A DNA stretch of 64,000 bases from an uncultured Croceicoccus sp. (lineage in GTDB: Bacteria; Pseudomonadota; Alphaproteobacteria; Sphingomonadales; Sphingomonadaceae), in NCBI RefSeq assembly GCF_947496385.1, contig NZ_CANMCP010000005.1, forward strand, positions 124,001-188,000, in the 5' to 3' direction. This document shows, piece by piece, positions 1 to 8,906 of this stretch (position 1 is its first letter; each line of letters begins with the position of its first letter). Both the position numbers and the translations under genes were made by a program. Under the pieces are notes generated by a model. It saw only the letters and a program-made list of their open reading frames with translations. It was not told the DNA's origin and searched no databases.

Positions 1-1459
1 CGCGCGCACCCTCCGGCATGGCGGCCTTCACGAAATCCTGGTCCCGCTCGTTATTGAGCCGCATCGACAGGATGGTCCCGCATTGCGAAAGCACCCCTTC
101 GGCAAGATCCGACGGACGCTGCGTAATGAGGCCGAGCGAGATGCCGTATTTGCGCCCTTCCTTCGCAATGCGCGACAGGATGCGCCCGACCGACGAACCG
201 TCCGCATTGCGTTCGTTCGGCACGTATCGGTGCGCCTCCTCGCATACCAGGAGGATCGGACGTGTCTTTTCATCGCGGCCCCAGATGGCGAAATCGAACA
301 CCAGCCGCGACAACACCGCCACCACCGTGCTGGTGATTTCGGACGGCACGCCCGATACGTCGATGATCGAAATGGGCTTGCCCTCGCCCGGCATGCGGAA
401 AATGCGTTGCAGGAACCCGGCCATCGTATCGGCCACCAGCATGCCGGAAAACATGAACTGATACCGCGGATCGGTCTTGATCTCGTCGATCTTGCTTTTC
501 ACCCGCATGAAGGGGGCGGTGTTGGTCGCCTTGTCGAGCTTGCCCATTTCGGCGGTGATCGCGCCGGTCAGGTCGGACAGGAGGTAGGGGATCGGCGCGT
601 CCACGGTCAGCTTGCCGATCTGTTCGGCGAGCCTGTTCTTCGACCGGGCATGCAGCAGGCATTTGGCGAGGATGTCCATGTCCGCCTGCCGGTCGGGGCC
701 TTCGTTGGTGATGAAAACCTCGCAATGTTCCTCGAAATTCATGAGCCAGTACGGCATGCGCAGGTTCGTCACGTCGAGGATTTCGCCATTGCCCGCAAAG
801 GCCGCGGAATATTCGCCGTGCGGGTCGATCATCACGACATGCCCCTCCGGCGCCATCTGGCAAATGCGGTGGAGGATGAGCGCCGCACTCGTCGATTTGC
901 CCGTGCCGGTGGAGCCGAGTAGCGCGAAATGCTTGCCCAGCATCGCGTCGACATAGAGGCCCGCGCGGATATTGCGGGTGGGAAACACCTTGCCGATCTG
1001 GATATTGGGGCGCCCGTCACTGGCGTAAATCTGCTCCAGATCGGAATTGGTCGCGGGGTATACCTCTGCACCGGGGACGGGATACTGGCTGATGCCGCGG
1101 CGGAAACCGCGGATCCGGTTGGTGACCCTTTCGTGCTGCCCCTCCCCCAGAAAGTCGATCTCGGCGATGATCCGCCCGGTCGCGAGGTCCTGTTTCTGTG
1201 TGCGGACATTGGCCAGAAGCCAGTTCGACCCGGCCCGCACCTTGATCTGGCTCCCGACAAGGCCGGCAAGCTGCACCGTCGGGTCCTCGTCGCAGGCGCA
1301 GGCCTTCAACGCCTCCGGATCGAGCACGGCGCGCGACGAATCGCCGGCGATGTCGCACACCATGCCGATCGGCCGGGACGCGGCGCCGGATGGCGTCACG
1401 GCGGCATCCGGCGAGGCCGCGGCGGAATCGGCGACGAATTGCGAGACCATGTCGTTCAT
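1..1459 (-). CDS. HerA-like (DUF87) DNA-translocase ATPase, 3' end cut by window edge
   Basis: About 486 residues are visible before the left edge removes the C-terminus. A P-loop reading GSTGTGKS lies near residue 181 and an acidic Walker B reading LLVCEEAHRY near residue 403, followed by ITQRPSDL, the order expected of HerA/FtsK-superfamily hexameric ATPases of the DUF87 type. HerA proteins pump or process DNA ends in archaea with NurA; the role of stand-alone alphaproteobacterial members is not well settled. The start is the ATG at 1459; it precedes MNDMVSQF, and the N-terminal barrel follows a short variable leader. No NurA partner is visible, but the downstream side is outside the window. 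Confidence 0.85.
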   Translation of the reverse strand, partial: MNDMVSQFVADSAAASPDAAVTPSGAASRPIGMVCDIAGDSSRAVLDPEALKACACDEDPTVQLAGLVGSQIKVRAGSNWLLANVRTQKQDLATGRIIAEIDFLGEGQHERVTNRIRGFRRGISQYPVPGAEVYPATNSDLEQIYASDGRPNIQIGKVFPTRNIRAGLYVDAMLGKHFALLGSTGTGKSTSAALILHRICQMAPEGHVVMIDPHGEYSAAFAGNGEILDVTNLRMPYWLMNFEEHCEVFITNEGPDRQADMDILAKCLLHARSKNRLAEQIGKLTVDAPIPYLLSDLTGAITAEMGKLDKATNTAPFMRVKSKIDEIKTDPRYQFMFSGMLVADTMAGFLQRIFRMPGEGKPISIIDVSGVPSEITSTVVAVLSRLVFDFAIWGRDEKTRPILLVCEEAHRYVPNERNADGSSVGRILSRIAKEGRKYGISLGLITQRPSDLAEGVLSQCGTILSMRLNNERDQDFVKAAMPEGAR

Positions 1460-1518
1460 TGGGCGATACCATTCTCGATAGACTGAAACATTCGTCCACG
1501 AGTGCTATCGCCGCAGGG

Positions 1519-1534
1519 TTAACGCCCTCTAAAC
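1519..1534. promoter_or_regulatory. candidate CtrA-type box upstream of the HerA-like gene
   Basis: The sequence TTAA-N7-TAAAC fits the CtrA consensus TTAA-N7-TTAAC with one mismatch. It sits about 60 bp upstream of the HerA-like start codon. A single near-match of this length is weak evidence, but a chpT gene of the CtrA phosphorelay is present in this window, so the regulator very probably exists in the organism. Confidence 0.3.
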
Positions 1535-1555
1535 ACCGCGCCGGATCGCGGCGCG

Positions 1556-2326
1556 TCAGGCCATCGCGAACAGGCGCCCGGCGCCCCACCCCATCAGCAC
1601 CGACAACACCATGGCCGTCAGACCGTAGAGAAACGCCTGCCGGATGGAGAACAGCTCGATCCCGCGTTCGAAGCCGCGCTTGACCACGGTGACTTCGCTC
1701 GTGGCGGACGCGACCACGCGGCCATCGGCAATGGCGAAGGTTTCGGCCGTATATTCGCCGGTGATCACGCTCGACGGGAGGGGGATGCGCGCCTGATACA
1801 GGACATCCCCGCTGATGGTGACGCCATCGTCGTCCTGCCGGTAAAGGCCGGAGGCGACGCGCTTTTCCACCAAACCGGCGGCAAAGCGCACCTGCTCGTC
1901 CGGGTCGATCGTGCCGATAGGCGACAATTGCAGCCAGCGCAGCCCAAGCTCGTAAATCGCGGCGGTCCGCTCATCGACGATCCGGTCGACAGGCCGCGAC
2001 GAGGCCAGCGCATAGAACGACGGGGCTGAGCGCAGATTGGTGCTGTCGGCATTGATCCACATGCCGAGGCGCTTCTGCTTTTCGCGCAGGGTGATCGATT
2101 GCAGCGGACCTTTGAGGACGACGACGATATCATATTGCCGGTCCGGGTCGGGCCGCGTCCCGTCGGGTTCGAGAATCGCCCCGTAAAGGAGCAGGTCCGC
2201 CCCGGTGAAGCCCTGCCGCACGACGATTTCATGCTGCGATATTTCCGGCACCAAAATCGGGTCGCGCGCACCGGTCGCACCCACGAGGATGCACAAGCCG
2301 GCAAGGATGCGCCAAAACCGCCTCAC
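1556..2326 (-). CDS. TIGR02186/PF09608-type membrane protein, partner of the TauE/SafE exporter
   Basis: 256 residues with a cleavable-looking signal peptide (about residues 1-20), a long predicted extracytoplasmic domain, and one C-terminal membrane segment (about 228-250, reading FLYGLTAMVLSVLMGWGAG). It resembles the alphaproteobacterial family named after this TM topology, whose biochemical function is unknown. The start is a GTG that overlaps the TGA of the upstream TauE/SafE gene (GTGA), so the two are almost certainly translationally coupled. The context suggests an extracytoplasmic accessory of a sulfite or organosulfur exporter; that is inference. Confidence 0.8.
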   Translation of the reverse strand: MRRFWRILAGLCILVGATGARDPILVPEISQHEIVVRQGFTGADLLLYGAILEPDGTRPDPDRQYDIVVVLKGPLQSITLREKQKRLGMWINADSTNLRSAPSFYALASSRPVDRIVDERTAAIYELGLRWLQLSPIGTIDPDEQVRFAAGLVEKRVASGLYRQDDDGVTISGDVLYQARIPLPSSVITGEYTAETFAIADGRVVASATSEVTVVKRGFERGIELFSIRQAFLYGLTAMVLSVLMGWGAGRLFAMA

Positions 2327-3240
2327 AACGGTTCCACCGTGTAGATTTCGGACGGCCGGAACGTCAGCCCCACCGCCATGCCGAGCGCCACGGCAAGCAC
2401 CAGCGCCGCCAGCACCAGCCGCAGGATTTCAGGCCGCGCGTTCGACGCAAAGCGCGCCCCCACCTGCGCCCCCGTCACCGAACCGAGCAGCAGCAGCGCG
2501 GCCAGCACGATATCGACCGCCCGCGTGGTGAGCGCGTGCATCATCGTCGTCGCCATCGTCACGAACAGAATCTGAAACAGCGAGGTGCCGACAACGACCT
2601 GCGCGCTCATCCCCAGAACGTAGAGCATCGCGGGCACGAGCAGAAATCCGCCGCCGATCCCCATCAGCATGGTGAGCACGCCCACCCCCATGCCAAGCAG
2701 GAGCGGCGCCAGCGGGGAGATATAAAGACCCGAGCGATAGAACCGCCAGCGCAGCGGCAATGTCGCGACGAGTGGATGGTGCCGCCGTTTCGTCGCCGGT
2801 TTGGCAAAGCGGGAAAGATGGCGCGAAAACACCTGCGGCACCGATTCGCGTGCCATCACGATGCCAATGCTGCCCAGCACGACGACATAGAGGATGTTGA
2901 TCACGACATCGATCTGACCCAACGCGGAAAGCAGGTTGAACAGCACCGCGCCGATGCCGGTGCCGATGACGCCGCCGGCCACCATCACGCCGCCAATCTG
3001 GAAATCGATGCCGCCGCGCCGCGCATGGGCAAAGGCGCCCGATACGCTGGCCCCGGTGACCTGGCTCGCGGCGGAGGCGGCGGCCACGGTCGGCGGCACG
3101 CCGTAGAAGATCAGCAGCGGCGTGGTCAAAAACCCGCCGCCCACGCCGAACACACCCGAAAGCAGCCCAGTCAGACCGCCCAGAAGGACGATGACCAGAC
3201 CGTTTACCGAAAGATTCGCAATCGGGAGATAGACATCCAT
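2323..3240 (-). CDS. TauE/SafE family sulfite/organosulfur exporter
   Basis: 305 residues with eight or so hydrophobic segments and two internal repeats, each carrying the glycine-rich GVGGGFLTTPLL or GIGGGFLLVPAM signature typical of TauE/SafE. A basic cytoplasmic loop (about residues 135-170) separates the halves. Family members export sulfite, sulfoacetate or similar anions across the inner membrane. The stop overlaps the GTG of the PF09608-type gene, and this pairing is common in alphaproteobacteria. The substrate cannot be read from the sequence. Confidence 0.9.
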   Translation of the reverse strand: MDVYLPIANLSVNGLVIVLLGGLTGLLSGVFGVGGGFLTTPLLIFYGVPPTVAAASAASQVTGASVSGAFAHARRGGIDFQIGGVMVAGGVIGTGIGAVLFNLLSALGQIDVVINILYVVVLGSIGIVMARESVPQVFSRHLSRFAKPATKRRHHPLVATLPLRWRFYRSGLYISPLAPLLLGMGVGVLTMLMGIGGGFLLVPAMLYVLGMSAQVVVGTSLFQILFVTMATTMMHALTTRAVDIVLAALLLLGSVTGAQVGARFASNARPEILRLVLAALVLAVALGMAVGLTFRPSEIYTVEPL

Positions 3241-3370
3241 CGCCGGCCGCCGGAATTGCCGCCAACGAATGGGCGGCTATGGCGGCTTATGCACAAATGC
3301 TGCGCCTGTGTCTGCACCCGGCGGGACTGTTTTTGCGGATTATTTCGCTGTTATAGCGCAATCGCGGCGA

Positions 3371-4531
3371 TCAGAACCCTGCCGAAAGCGTGAGCACGGG
3401 ACCGGAGCCCGGCTCCGCATCGCCCGCCACCCTTTGCCGCCAATCGACCGCGATGCGGGCAAAGCCCGGCCCCACAGGCACGAACGCGGCGACAGTGGGA
3501 CCGACATCGACGCGCGCGGCCCCGCTCTGCGCACCCGCCCTCGCGCCCGCGCCGGCGCGGACCGCCGTCCGCCCCGCCCGCATGATTTCCCGCGAGAGCC
3601 GGATCTGACCATCGGCAAAGGCGGTGGCATCGCGCCCACCGACATAGCCCGCCTGCACATAGCTCTCCGCCTCGATATTGAGGGGGAGCGATACGAGCGG
3701 CGGGCCGGCGACCGCGACGATGGCGGGCCGCACCTGCGTCTCGGTGGCAAAGCGCCCAATGCGCGCCTCCGCCAGGATTTCGACCGGGACGCGCGACAAA
3801 GGCCGCACCCCGAAGCCGAGGGCGAGCTCATCCTGCCGCGGGCCGTCGATGGCGCTCGTGATGCGGGCGTGGGCGCGCGGATCATGCCTACCCGGCGAAC
3901 CAAGGCGATACCGCACGATCGCCCCGGCCTGGCTCCCGCCATAGGATGACGCACCGATCCCCGCCGCCGCGGCCCCGCTCTCCCGCAACAGCAACCATCC
4001 ATCCGCGGACCAGCGTGATGGCCCCTTCGCGGCGCCCCGTATCGCCGACGCCCCCGAAAACCCCGGGGCAGCTTCGCGTTCGCGCGGGACGGGCACCGCG
4101 TCGGATGCGGCGCGCGCGGCGGCGGACGGCGAAGTTCCCGCGGCCATTCCCCCGCCCGCCGCACGCCCCGTGGCAGCGCCGCGCGCGGACGGCGGGATTG
4201 GGCGCCGGTGCGGGGCAACGTCTGCGAACCGGGTCGGGGCACCTGTCCGCGACCCGGTCGCCGCCAGCGGGCCTCCGCCCCGGCGCAAGGCCATGCGCCC
4301 GTCGCCTTGCCCTGCCGCGTCGAAGAAGCCTTGTCTGTCACCCAATGCCGGCGTTTCGAGCGCCGGTCCGCGTCGTTGCGCAGTCATGGGCGGGCCTGCA
4401 TCCGCCCCCTCCGACGCCACCGGAAGCGGGAGCGGCGGGAGCAGCAGGTCGCGCCCCGGCCCGGTCACGCGGAATGCCATCCACGCTCCCGCAATCGCGA
4501 CCAGCGCGACCAGCGGCGCCCCCCGCTTCAC
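3371..4531 (-). CDS. NfrA C-terminal-domain-like envelope protein
   Basis: 386 residues: an N-terminal membrane anchor (about 7-21), a long Ala/Gly/Pro/Arg-rich low-complexity stretch (about 25-175), then a beta-rich C-terminal half (about 190-386) ending in the aromatic LSAGF, as outer-membrane strands do. The C-terminal part resembles the C-terminal domain of the phage N4 adsorption protein NfrA (compare SLPLNIEAESYVQAGYVGG). The TPR region of full-length NfrA is absent. The first four bases overlap the end of the upstream NfrB-like glycosyltransferase, supporting a two-gene unit for making and exporting a surface polysaccharide. The family match is by eye, so it is moderate. Confidence 0.6.
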   Translation of the reverse strand: MKRGAPLVALVAIAGAWMAFRVTGPGRDLLLPPLPLPVASEGADAGPPMTAQRRGPALETPALGDRQGFFDAAGQGDGRMALRRGGGPLAATGSRTGAPTRFADVAPHRRPIPPSARGAATGRAAGGGMAAGTSPSAAARAASDAVPVPREREAAPGFSGASAIRGAAKGPSRWSADGWLLLRESGAAAAGIGASSYGGSQAGAIVRYRLGSPGRHDPRAHARITSAIDGPRQDELALGFGVRPLSRVPVEILAEARIGRFATETQVRPAIVAVAGPPLVSLPLNIEAESYVQAGYVGGRDATAFADGQIRLSREIMRAGRTAVRAGAGARAGAQSGAARVDVGPTVAAFVPVGPGFARIAVDWRQRVAGDAEPGSGPVLTLSAGF

Positions 4532-5967
4532 GTCGCATGCTCGGCAGGATGGAAATCATGCTCGGTCTTTTCCCAGCGTGTCGGCTCGCCGCGCAGCGAG
4601 CGCGCATATCGCACGAGGGCGAGCCGCGCCGCGATGATTGCGATGATATTCGCAACCGGGATGCGCACCACCGCGGCGAGCCCCTCTTCCCAACCATATT
4701 CGCGCGTCACCGTCGCCGCCCGCACCAATGCGCGCCATGCAAAGGCGGCGGTCGTGATGACCAGCATCCAGTCGACCACGAGCGGCAATTCGCGCACCCG
4801 GTACCAGCCCAGCCATTGCGCCACCGCCAGAGCACCCGTCAGGACGAAGGCGACATAGGCTGCAGCCAGCACGATCGCGACGAGCGGCCCGCGCCGGTCG
4901 CGCATCCGCATCCACAATTCGAACGGATGCGAGGCCCAGCCCAGCGTGTCCCACCCGTCAAAAGCGATGCCCTGCAACCAGCGCGCCTTTTGCCGCACCG
5001 CAGCGTCCAACCGGTGCGGAAACGGCGAACGCGTCGCGATGAGCGTGCCATCGGCGGCTCGCACCCGGACAAAGCGCCCGCCCTTCCCCGCGCGATCCTG
5101 CGGCGGACCGGCGCGCGACGGTCGAGAGCGCGCCGCACGGCCGATCTTCATGCCAAGCTCGTAATCCTCGGTCAGCGCGTCGGGGGTGAACGGCGCATCG
5201 CGGTCGTCGCGCTCCATCGTGCGGGCGAGCGCCTCGCGCGAAAAGGCACAGCCCACCCCCGCCGCCGGAATTCCCGCGCCCAGCCGGTCCCGCACGACCA
5301 TTTCGCGCAGATGCGCCTCGGTAAACTCGTCGGTGTAATGGCCCGCGATCCACGTGCTGCGCGATTGCGGTTCGGGCCGCACGGGCAATTGCACGAAATC
5401 GGCATCGTGGAGTGCCTCGTCCACCAGCGTCAGCGCGTCGGGATGGACCATGTCCTCCGCATCCTGAAGCAGGATGGCGCGATACTGGCGGGCGGACGCG
5501 ATTTCGTCGCGCACCATCGCGTGCCAGATCGCGTTGAGGCAATCGCCCTTCGTCGTAGGTCCGTCATGCCCGACGACGACCGGACGCACGCGCCGGTCGG
5601 CCCGCGCCACCACCGCAATGGCACGCGCGGTCGCCGCATCGTTGGGATAGCATCCGACATAGATGCGCAGGTCGCGATGGGGCCAGGTGCGCAGGCAATG
5701 CGACAACATCGTGCCGATGACCCGCGCTTCGTGCCAGGCCGGGACATAAAGCGCGATCGGCCCGGAAAGCTCGGCCGGAAGCGCAGCGTCGAGCACGCGG
5801 GTGCGGCCCTTTCCGGCAAGGTGCAGGCCCGCCCAGACCCCGTCCATCAGCAATTCGTCAAGCGCGCCGACACAGAACCAGAAACCGGCAAACAGTAACA
5901 ATTCCAGCCGGATCGCGTCGACCCCGGCAAAGAATGCAGGCACCCACCCCGTTTCTGCGACCCACAT
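4528..5967 (-). CDS. NfrB-like family 2 glycosyltransferase
   Basis: 479 residues. Membrane segments flank a GT2 core (about 65-310) that holds DAED near residue 168, a TEDYELG acceptor motif near 270 and the QKARWLQG form of the QxxRW motif near 310, the hallmarks of processive inner-membrane GT2 synthases. Two or three further membrane helices follow (about 330-440). E. coli NfrB carries an extra C-terminal cyclic-di-GMP-binding MshEN domain; at 479 residues this protein ends before such a domain. The gene overlaps the NfrA-C-like gene by ATGA. Likely role: synthesis of an exopolysaccharide that is passed to the partner. Confidence 0.8.
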   Translation of the reverse strand: MWVAETGWVPAFFAGVDAIRLELLLFAGFWFCVGALDELLMDGVWAGLHLAGKGRTRVLDAALPAELSGPIALYVPAWHEARVIGTMLSHCLRTWPHRDLRIYVGCYPNDAATARAIAVVARADRRVRPVVVGHDGPTTKGDCLNAIWHAMVRDEIASARQYRAILLQDAEDMVHPDALTLVDEALHDADFVQLPVRPEPQSRSTWIAGHYTDEFTEAHLREMVVRDRLGAGIPAAGVGCAFSREALARTMERDDRDAPFTPDALTEDYELGMKIGRAARSRPSRAGPPQDRAGKGGRFVRVRAADGTLIATRSPFPHRLDAAVRQKARWLQGIAFDGWDTLGWASHPFELWMRMRDRRGPLVAIVLAAAYVAFVLTGALAVAQWLGWYRVRELPLVVDWMLVITTAAFAWRALVRAATVTREYGWEEGLAAVVRIPVANIIAIIAARLALVRYARSLRGEPTRWEKTEHDFHPAEHAT

Positions 5968-6153
5968 CCCTTATCCCCCCCGCGCCCCAGAGGCGCTCGG
6001 TGCAACTTTGCTTACAAAGCCGCCCGGTGTCTTGCAAGGCCCGCCAATTTCGGGAAAAGGGGGCGGCATGAACGCTTTCTTCGCATCCACAGCATCGAGC
6101 CCGGTCGTTTTCGGCCCTTGCCGCCTCACCCGCGCAAGACAGGGTGCACGCCC

Positions 6154-7377
6154 ATGGTGATCGCCACGAAAGAAGTTCTTAACCGCACGCTCAAGCGGTT
6201 TTTCGACAGCGAGGCGTCCTCGGGCATCCTGCTCATCGTGGTCGCGATCCTGGCGATGCTGGTGGCCAATTCGCCGCTCGCCCACGGCTATCACGACCTG
6301 TTCCACGGCAAGCTCGCTTGGACGCCGATTCCCAAGCTCGACACGCTGCACATGTGGATCAACGATGCGTTGATGGTGATCTTCTTCTTCGTCGTCGGGC
6401 TGGAGATCAAGCGCGAGGTGGCCAATGGCGCGCTCTCCAATCCGGAGGCGCGGCGCCTGCCGGTGATCGCCGCCTTCGCCGGGATGGCCGCGCCCGCCGC
6501 CGTGTTCCTGCTCGTGATCAGAAGCGCGGGCGAAACCGGGCTGACCAATGGCTGGGCCATTCCGGCCGCGACCGACATCGCCTTTGCCATGGGGGTCATG
6601 GGCCTGCTTGGCAACCGGGTGCCGTCCTCGCTGCGCCTGTTCCTGCTCACCGTGGCGATCGTGGACGACATCGGCGCGGTCGCGATCATCGCGCTGTTCT
6701 ATACCGCGAATATCAAGCTTTTGTGGATCATCCTGTCGATGGTCGTGCTGGGCGTGATGATCGCGTGCAACCGGTTCCGGATCGACCGGTCCTGGGCCTA
6801 TGCCCTGCTGGCGATCGTGCTTTGGTTCTGCGTGCTGAATTCCGGCGTGCATGCGACCATTGCCGGCGTCCTTGCCGCGTTCACGATCCCCATGCGCCTC
6901 GACGCGAAGGGGGACAGCCCGTTGCTGCGCTTCGAACATGCGCTGCTGCCGTGGAATGCGTTTCTCGTGGTGCCGCTTTTCGGGTTTGCCAATGCGGGGG
7001 TGGAGCTTGCCGGCGTCGGGCTGGCGGGGGCGTTGGCGCCCTTGCCGCTGGGCATTGCGGCGGGTCTCGTCATCGGGAAGCAGGTCGGGATTTTCAGCGC
7101 CGTCACCATCGCGGACAAGCTCGGCCTGGCAAAACGTCCCAAAGGCGCGTCGATCATGCAATTGTGGGGAACCGCCGTGCTGTGCGGGATCGGCTTCACG
7201 ATGAGCCTGTTCATCGCCGCGCTTGCCTTCCCGCGCTATCCCATATTGGTGGAGGAAGCGAAGATCGGCGTTCTGTCGGGCTCGCTCATCTCCGCCCTTC
7301 TGGGGTTTGCGCTGCTGCGCTTTGCCCCCGGTCCGCGCGGCGATACGGAGGAAGAGCAGGAGACGCAGACCGCCTGA
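6154..7377 (+). CDS. nhaA: Na+/H+ antiporter NhaA
   Basis: 407 residues, the usual NhaA length, with about 11-12 hydrophobic segments. The essential aspartate motifs are present: PAATDIAFAMGVM for the unwound helix and AIVDDIGAV with the paired aspartates that bind Na+/H+. NhaA exchanges two external protons for one Na+ and controls internal pH and sodium. A TTG 36 bases further upstream is in frame, but the ATG at 6154 gives the family-like start MVIATKEVL. It is monocistronic, with a terminator hairpin just beyond its stop. Confidence 0.93.
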   Translation: MVIATKEVLNRTLKRFFDSEASSGILLIVVAILAMLVANSPLAHGYHDLFHGKLAWTPIPKLDTLHMWINDALMVIFFFVVGLEIKREVANGALSNPEARRLPVIAAFAGMAAPAAVFLLVIRSAGETGLTNGWAIPAATDIAFAMGVMGLLGNRVPSSLRLFLLTVAIVDDIGAVAIIALFYTANIKLLWIILSMVVLGVMIACNRFRIDRSWAYALLAIVLWFCVLNSGVHATIAGVLAAFTIPMRLDAKGDSPLLRFEHALLPWNAFLVVPLFGFANAGVELAGVGLAGALAPLPLGIAAGLVIGKQVGIFSAVTIADKLGLAKRPKGASIMQLWGTAVLCGIGFTMSLFIAALAFPRYPILVEEAKIGVLSGSLISALLGFALLRFAPGPRGDTEEEQETQTA

Positions 7378-7401
7378 GCGGGTTTGCGCGATCTGCGAGA
7401 A

Positions 7402-7436
7402 AAAAGGGGCGCCGGTGTCGATCCGGCGCCCCTTTT
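7402..7436. terminator. bidirectional rho-independent terminator between nhaA and gloA
   Basis: A perfect 14-bp stem (AAAAGGGGCGCCGG and its complement) encloses a seven-base loop. A-rich and T-rich sides give a U-tract in both directions, fitting the convergent genes on either side. Confidence 0.85.
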
Positions 7437-7458
7437 CACATGCGTAATCTATGCGAGA

Positions 7459-7896
7459 TCACCAGCTTCCGGTGTTTTCCATGCTCGCCCATGGCTCCTG
7501 CGGCGGCAGATGCCCGTCCTGCAACAGCTCCACCGAAATGCCGTCGGGCGTGCGCACGAAGGCCATGTGTCCGTCGCGCGGGGGACGGTTGATGGTGTGC
7601 CCCGCGGCAGCCAGCCTGGCGCAGGTGTCATAGATATTCTCGACCTGATAGGCGAGATGACCGAAATTGCGCCCGCCGGCATAGACCTCGGGCGCGCTGC
7701 CATCCTCCGCCGGCCAGTTCCAGGTCAGCTCGACCTCGGCAATGCCCTCTTCACCCGGCGCGGCGAGGAAGACGAGCGTGAAGCGGCCGCCTTGCGATTC
7801 CTGCCGCCGCACTTCGTGCACGCCGATCAGTTCGAAAAAGGCAAGCGTCGCGTCGATGTCGGTGACGCGGATCATCGTGTGGAGAAATTTGGTCAT
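7459..7896 (-). CDS. gloA: lactoylglutathione lyase (glyoxalase I)
   Basis: 145 residues forming a single glyoxalase/bleomycin-resistance fold module. Visible features are the start MTKFLHTMIRV with the first metal-ligand histidine, EVELTWNW, a GHLAYQV segment with the second histidine, and the end FVRTPDGISVELLQ carrying the conserved glutamate. It converts the methylglyoxal-glutathione hemithioacetal to S-lactoylglutathione in the cytoplasm. The chosen ATG at 7896 is preceded by a GAGGGG ribosome-binding site; upstream in-frame codons encode Arg-rich sequence not found in the family. Confidence 0.92.
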   Translation of the reverse strand: MTKFLHTMIRVTDIDATLAFFELIGVHEVRRQESQGGRFTLVFLAAPGEEGIAEVELTWNWPAEDGSAPEVYAGGRNFGHLAYQVENIYDTCARLAAAGHTINRPPRDGHMAFVRTPDGISVELLQDGHLPPQEPWASMENTGSW

Positions 7897-8078
7897 GAAG
7901 CCCCTCGTTCGGACGCGGTGATGGCAGCGCCCGCTCCGGTTGAGCAGGCGATGCCGCAGCCGCCCCCTTCGCATTTGCCGCGGCGCAGCGCGAGGGTTTT
8001 TCCGGATCGGGAGGGGTGGCGACGACCGGTTCGGGACGGCCCACTTCTGCGGACCGCCCCGAAATCCGGATGACGCGA

Positions 8079-8906
8079 TCAGAAGCCGGCCGAAACGCCG
8101 AACACGATCTGACTGTCGGCGATGGAACCGCCGTTCTTGGTGTTCTGGAAATTCGGCAGCAGATAGGCCGATTCCGCACGGCTGATGTCGGTGTCGACAT
8201 AGGCGACGCTGAGCGTGAGCGGACCCAGCGCGTAGCCTGCACCCAGCGACCAGTCGAGATAGGTGCCGGTCGGCGCGATGCTGGTGCCGTTGGGGCCGAG
8301 GCCGGGGTTACCGTCCGAATAGCCGAGATGCGCGCTGAGCGAGATCGGCGAGTTGGGAATGCCGGTCGACAGGTCGCCCCAGATGTAGAGATTGTCTTCC
8401 TTCTGCCCGTTGCTGAACGGCGTGGCGGCCACATTGGCCAGCGCTTCCTGCTTGGGCGCGTAGGCGACACCGACGAGCACGTCCGCCGGGCCGAGACCGT
8501 AGCCGACCTTTACATAAGGTTCGGCGAAATCGGTCGTGTCCGAGCCGCCCGGATACATGTACCAGGTCAGGCCGACATCGACCGACGCGTTCTGAAGCTC
8601 GAACACGTAGCCGCCGTAGAGGTCGAGTTCCATGTTGGAGCCGCCAAACGTGCCCCAGCCCGCGAGGTTCGACGCCCAGGTCCCCGCATAGAGCCCCGAT
8701 TCGTGCGAAACGGAGATACCGCCTTGAAGCGCCATTTCCTCATCGGTCTGCGAAACGCCGCGGAACCGGTAATCGGAAACCAGCGCGACATCGGCGGAAA
8801 CCTCGAACGGTCCGGGAGGGGCGACATCCTGTGCATGGGCGGTGCCGGCCATCATGGTCCCGACAACGAGAGCGGCGCCCAGGGCGCGGCGGGTGAAAGC
8901 GGTCAT
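8079..8906 (-). CDS. TorF family putative porin
   Basis: 275 residues with a clear signal peptide cleaved after AHA (about residue 25). The mature protein begins with ADVALVSDYRFRGVSQTDEEMALQGG, typical of the TorF (TIGR02001) outer-membrane family found in many Proteobacteria, and ends in IVFGVSAGF with a terminal phenylalanine required for barrel assembly. Many alternating hydrophobic strands are visible. Presumed to form a small beta-barrel channel; the solute is unknown. Transcribed divergently from the phosphatase gene at 9175. Confidence 0.88.
   Translation of the reverse strand: MTAFTRRALGAALVVGTMMAGTAHAQDVAPPGPFEVSADVALVSDYRFRGVSQTDEEMALQGGISVSHESGLYAGTWASNLAGWGTFGGSNMELDLYGGYVFELQNASVDVGLTWYMYPGGSDTTDFAEPYVKVGYGLGPADVLVGVAYAPKQEALANVAATPFSNGQKEDNLYIWGDLSTGIPNSPISLSAHLGYSDGNPGLGPNGTSIAPTGTYLDWSLGAGYALGPLTLSVAYVDTDISRAESAYLLPNFQNTKNGGSIADSQIVFGVSAGF

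Noticed and set aside
5971-7161. A 396-codon minus-strand frame opposite nhaA
   Set aside because: His/Arg/Asp-rich without motifs; nhaA on the plus strand has its catalytic aspartates and the right length.
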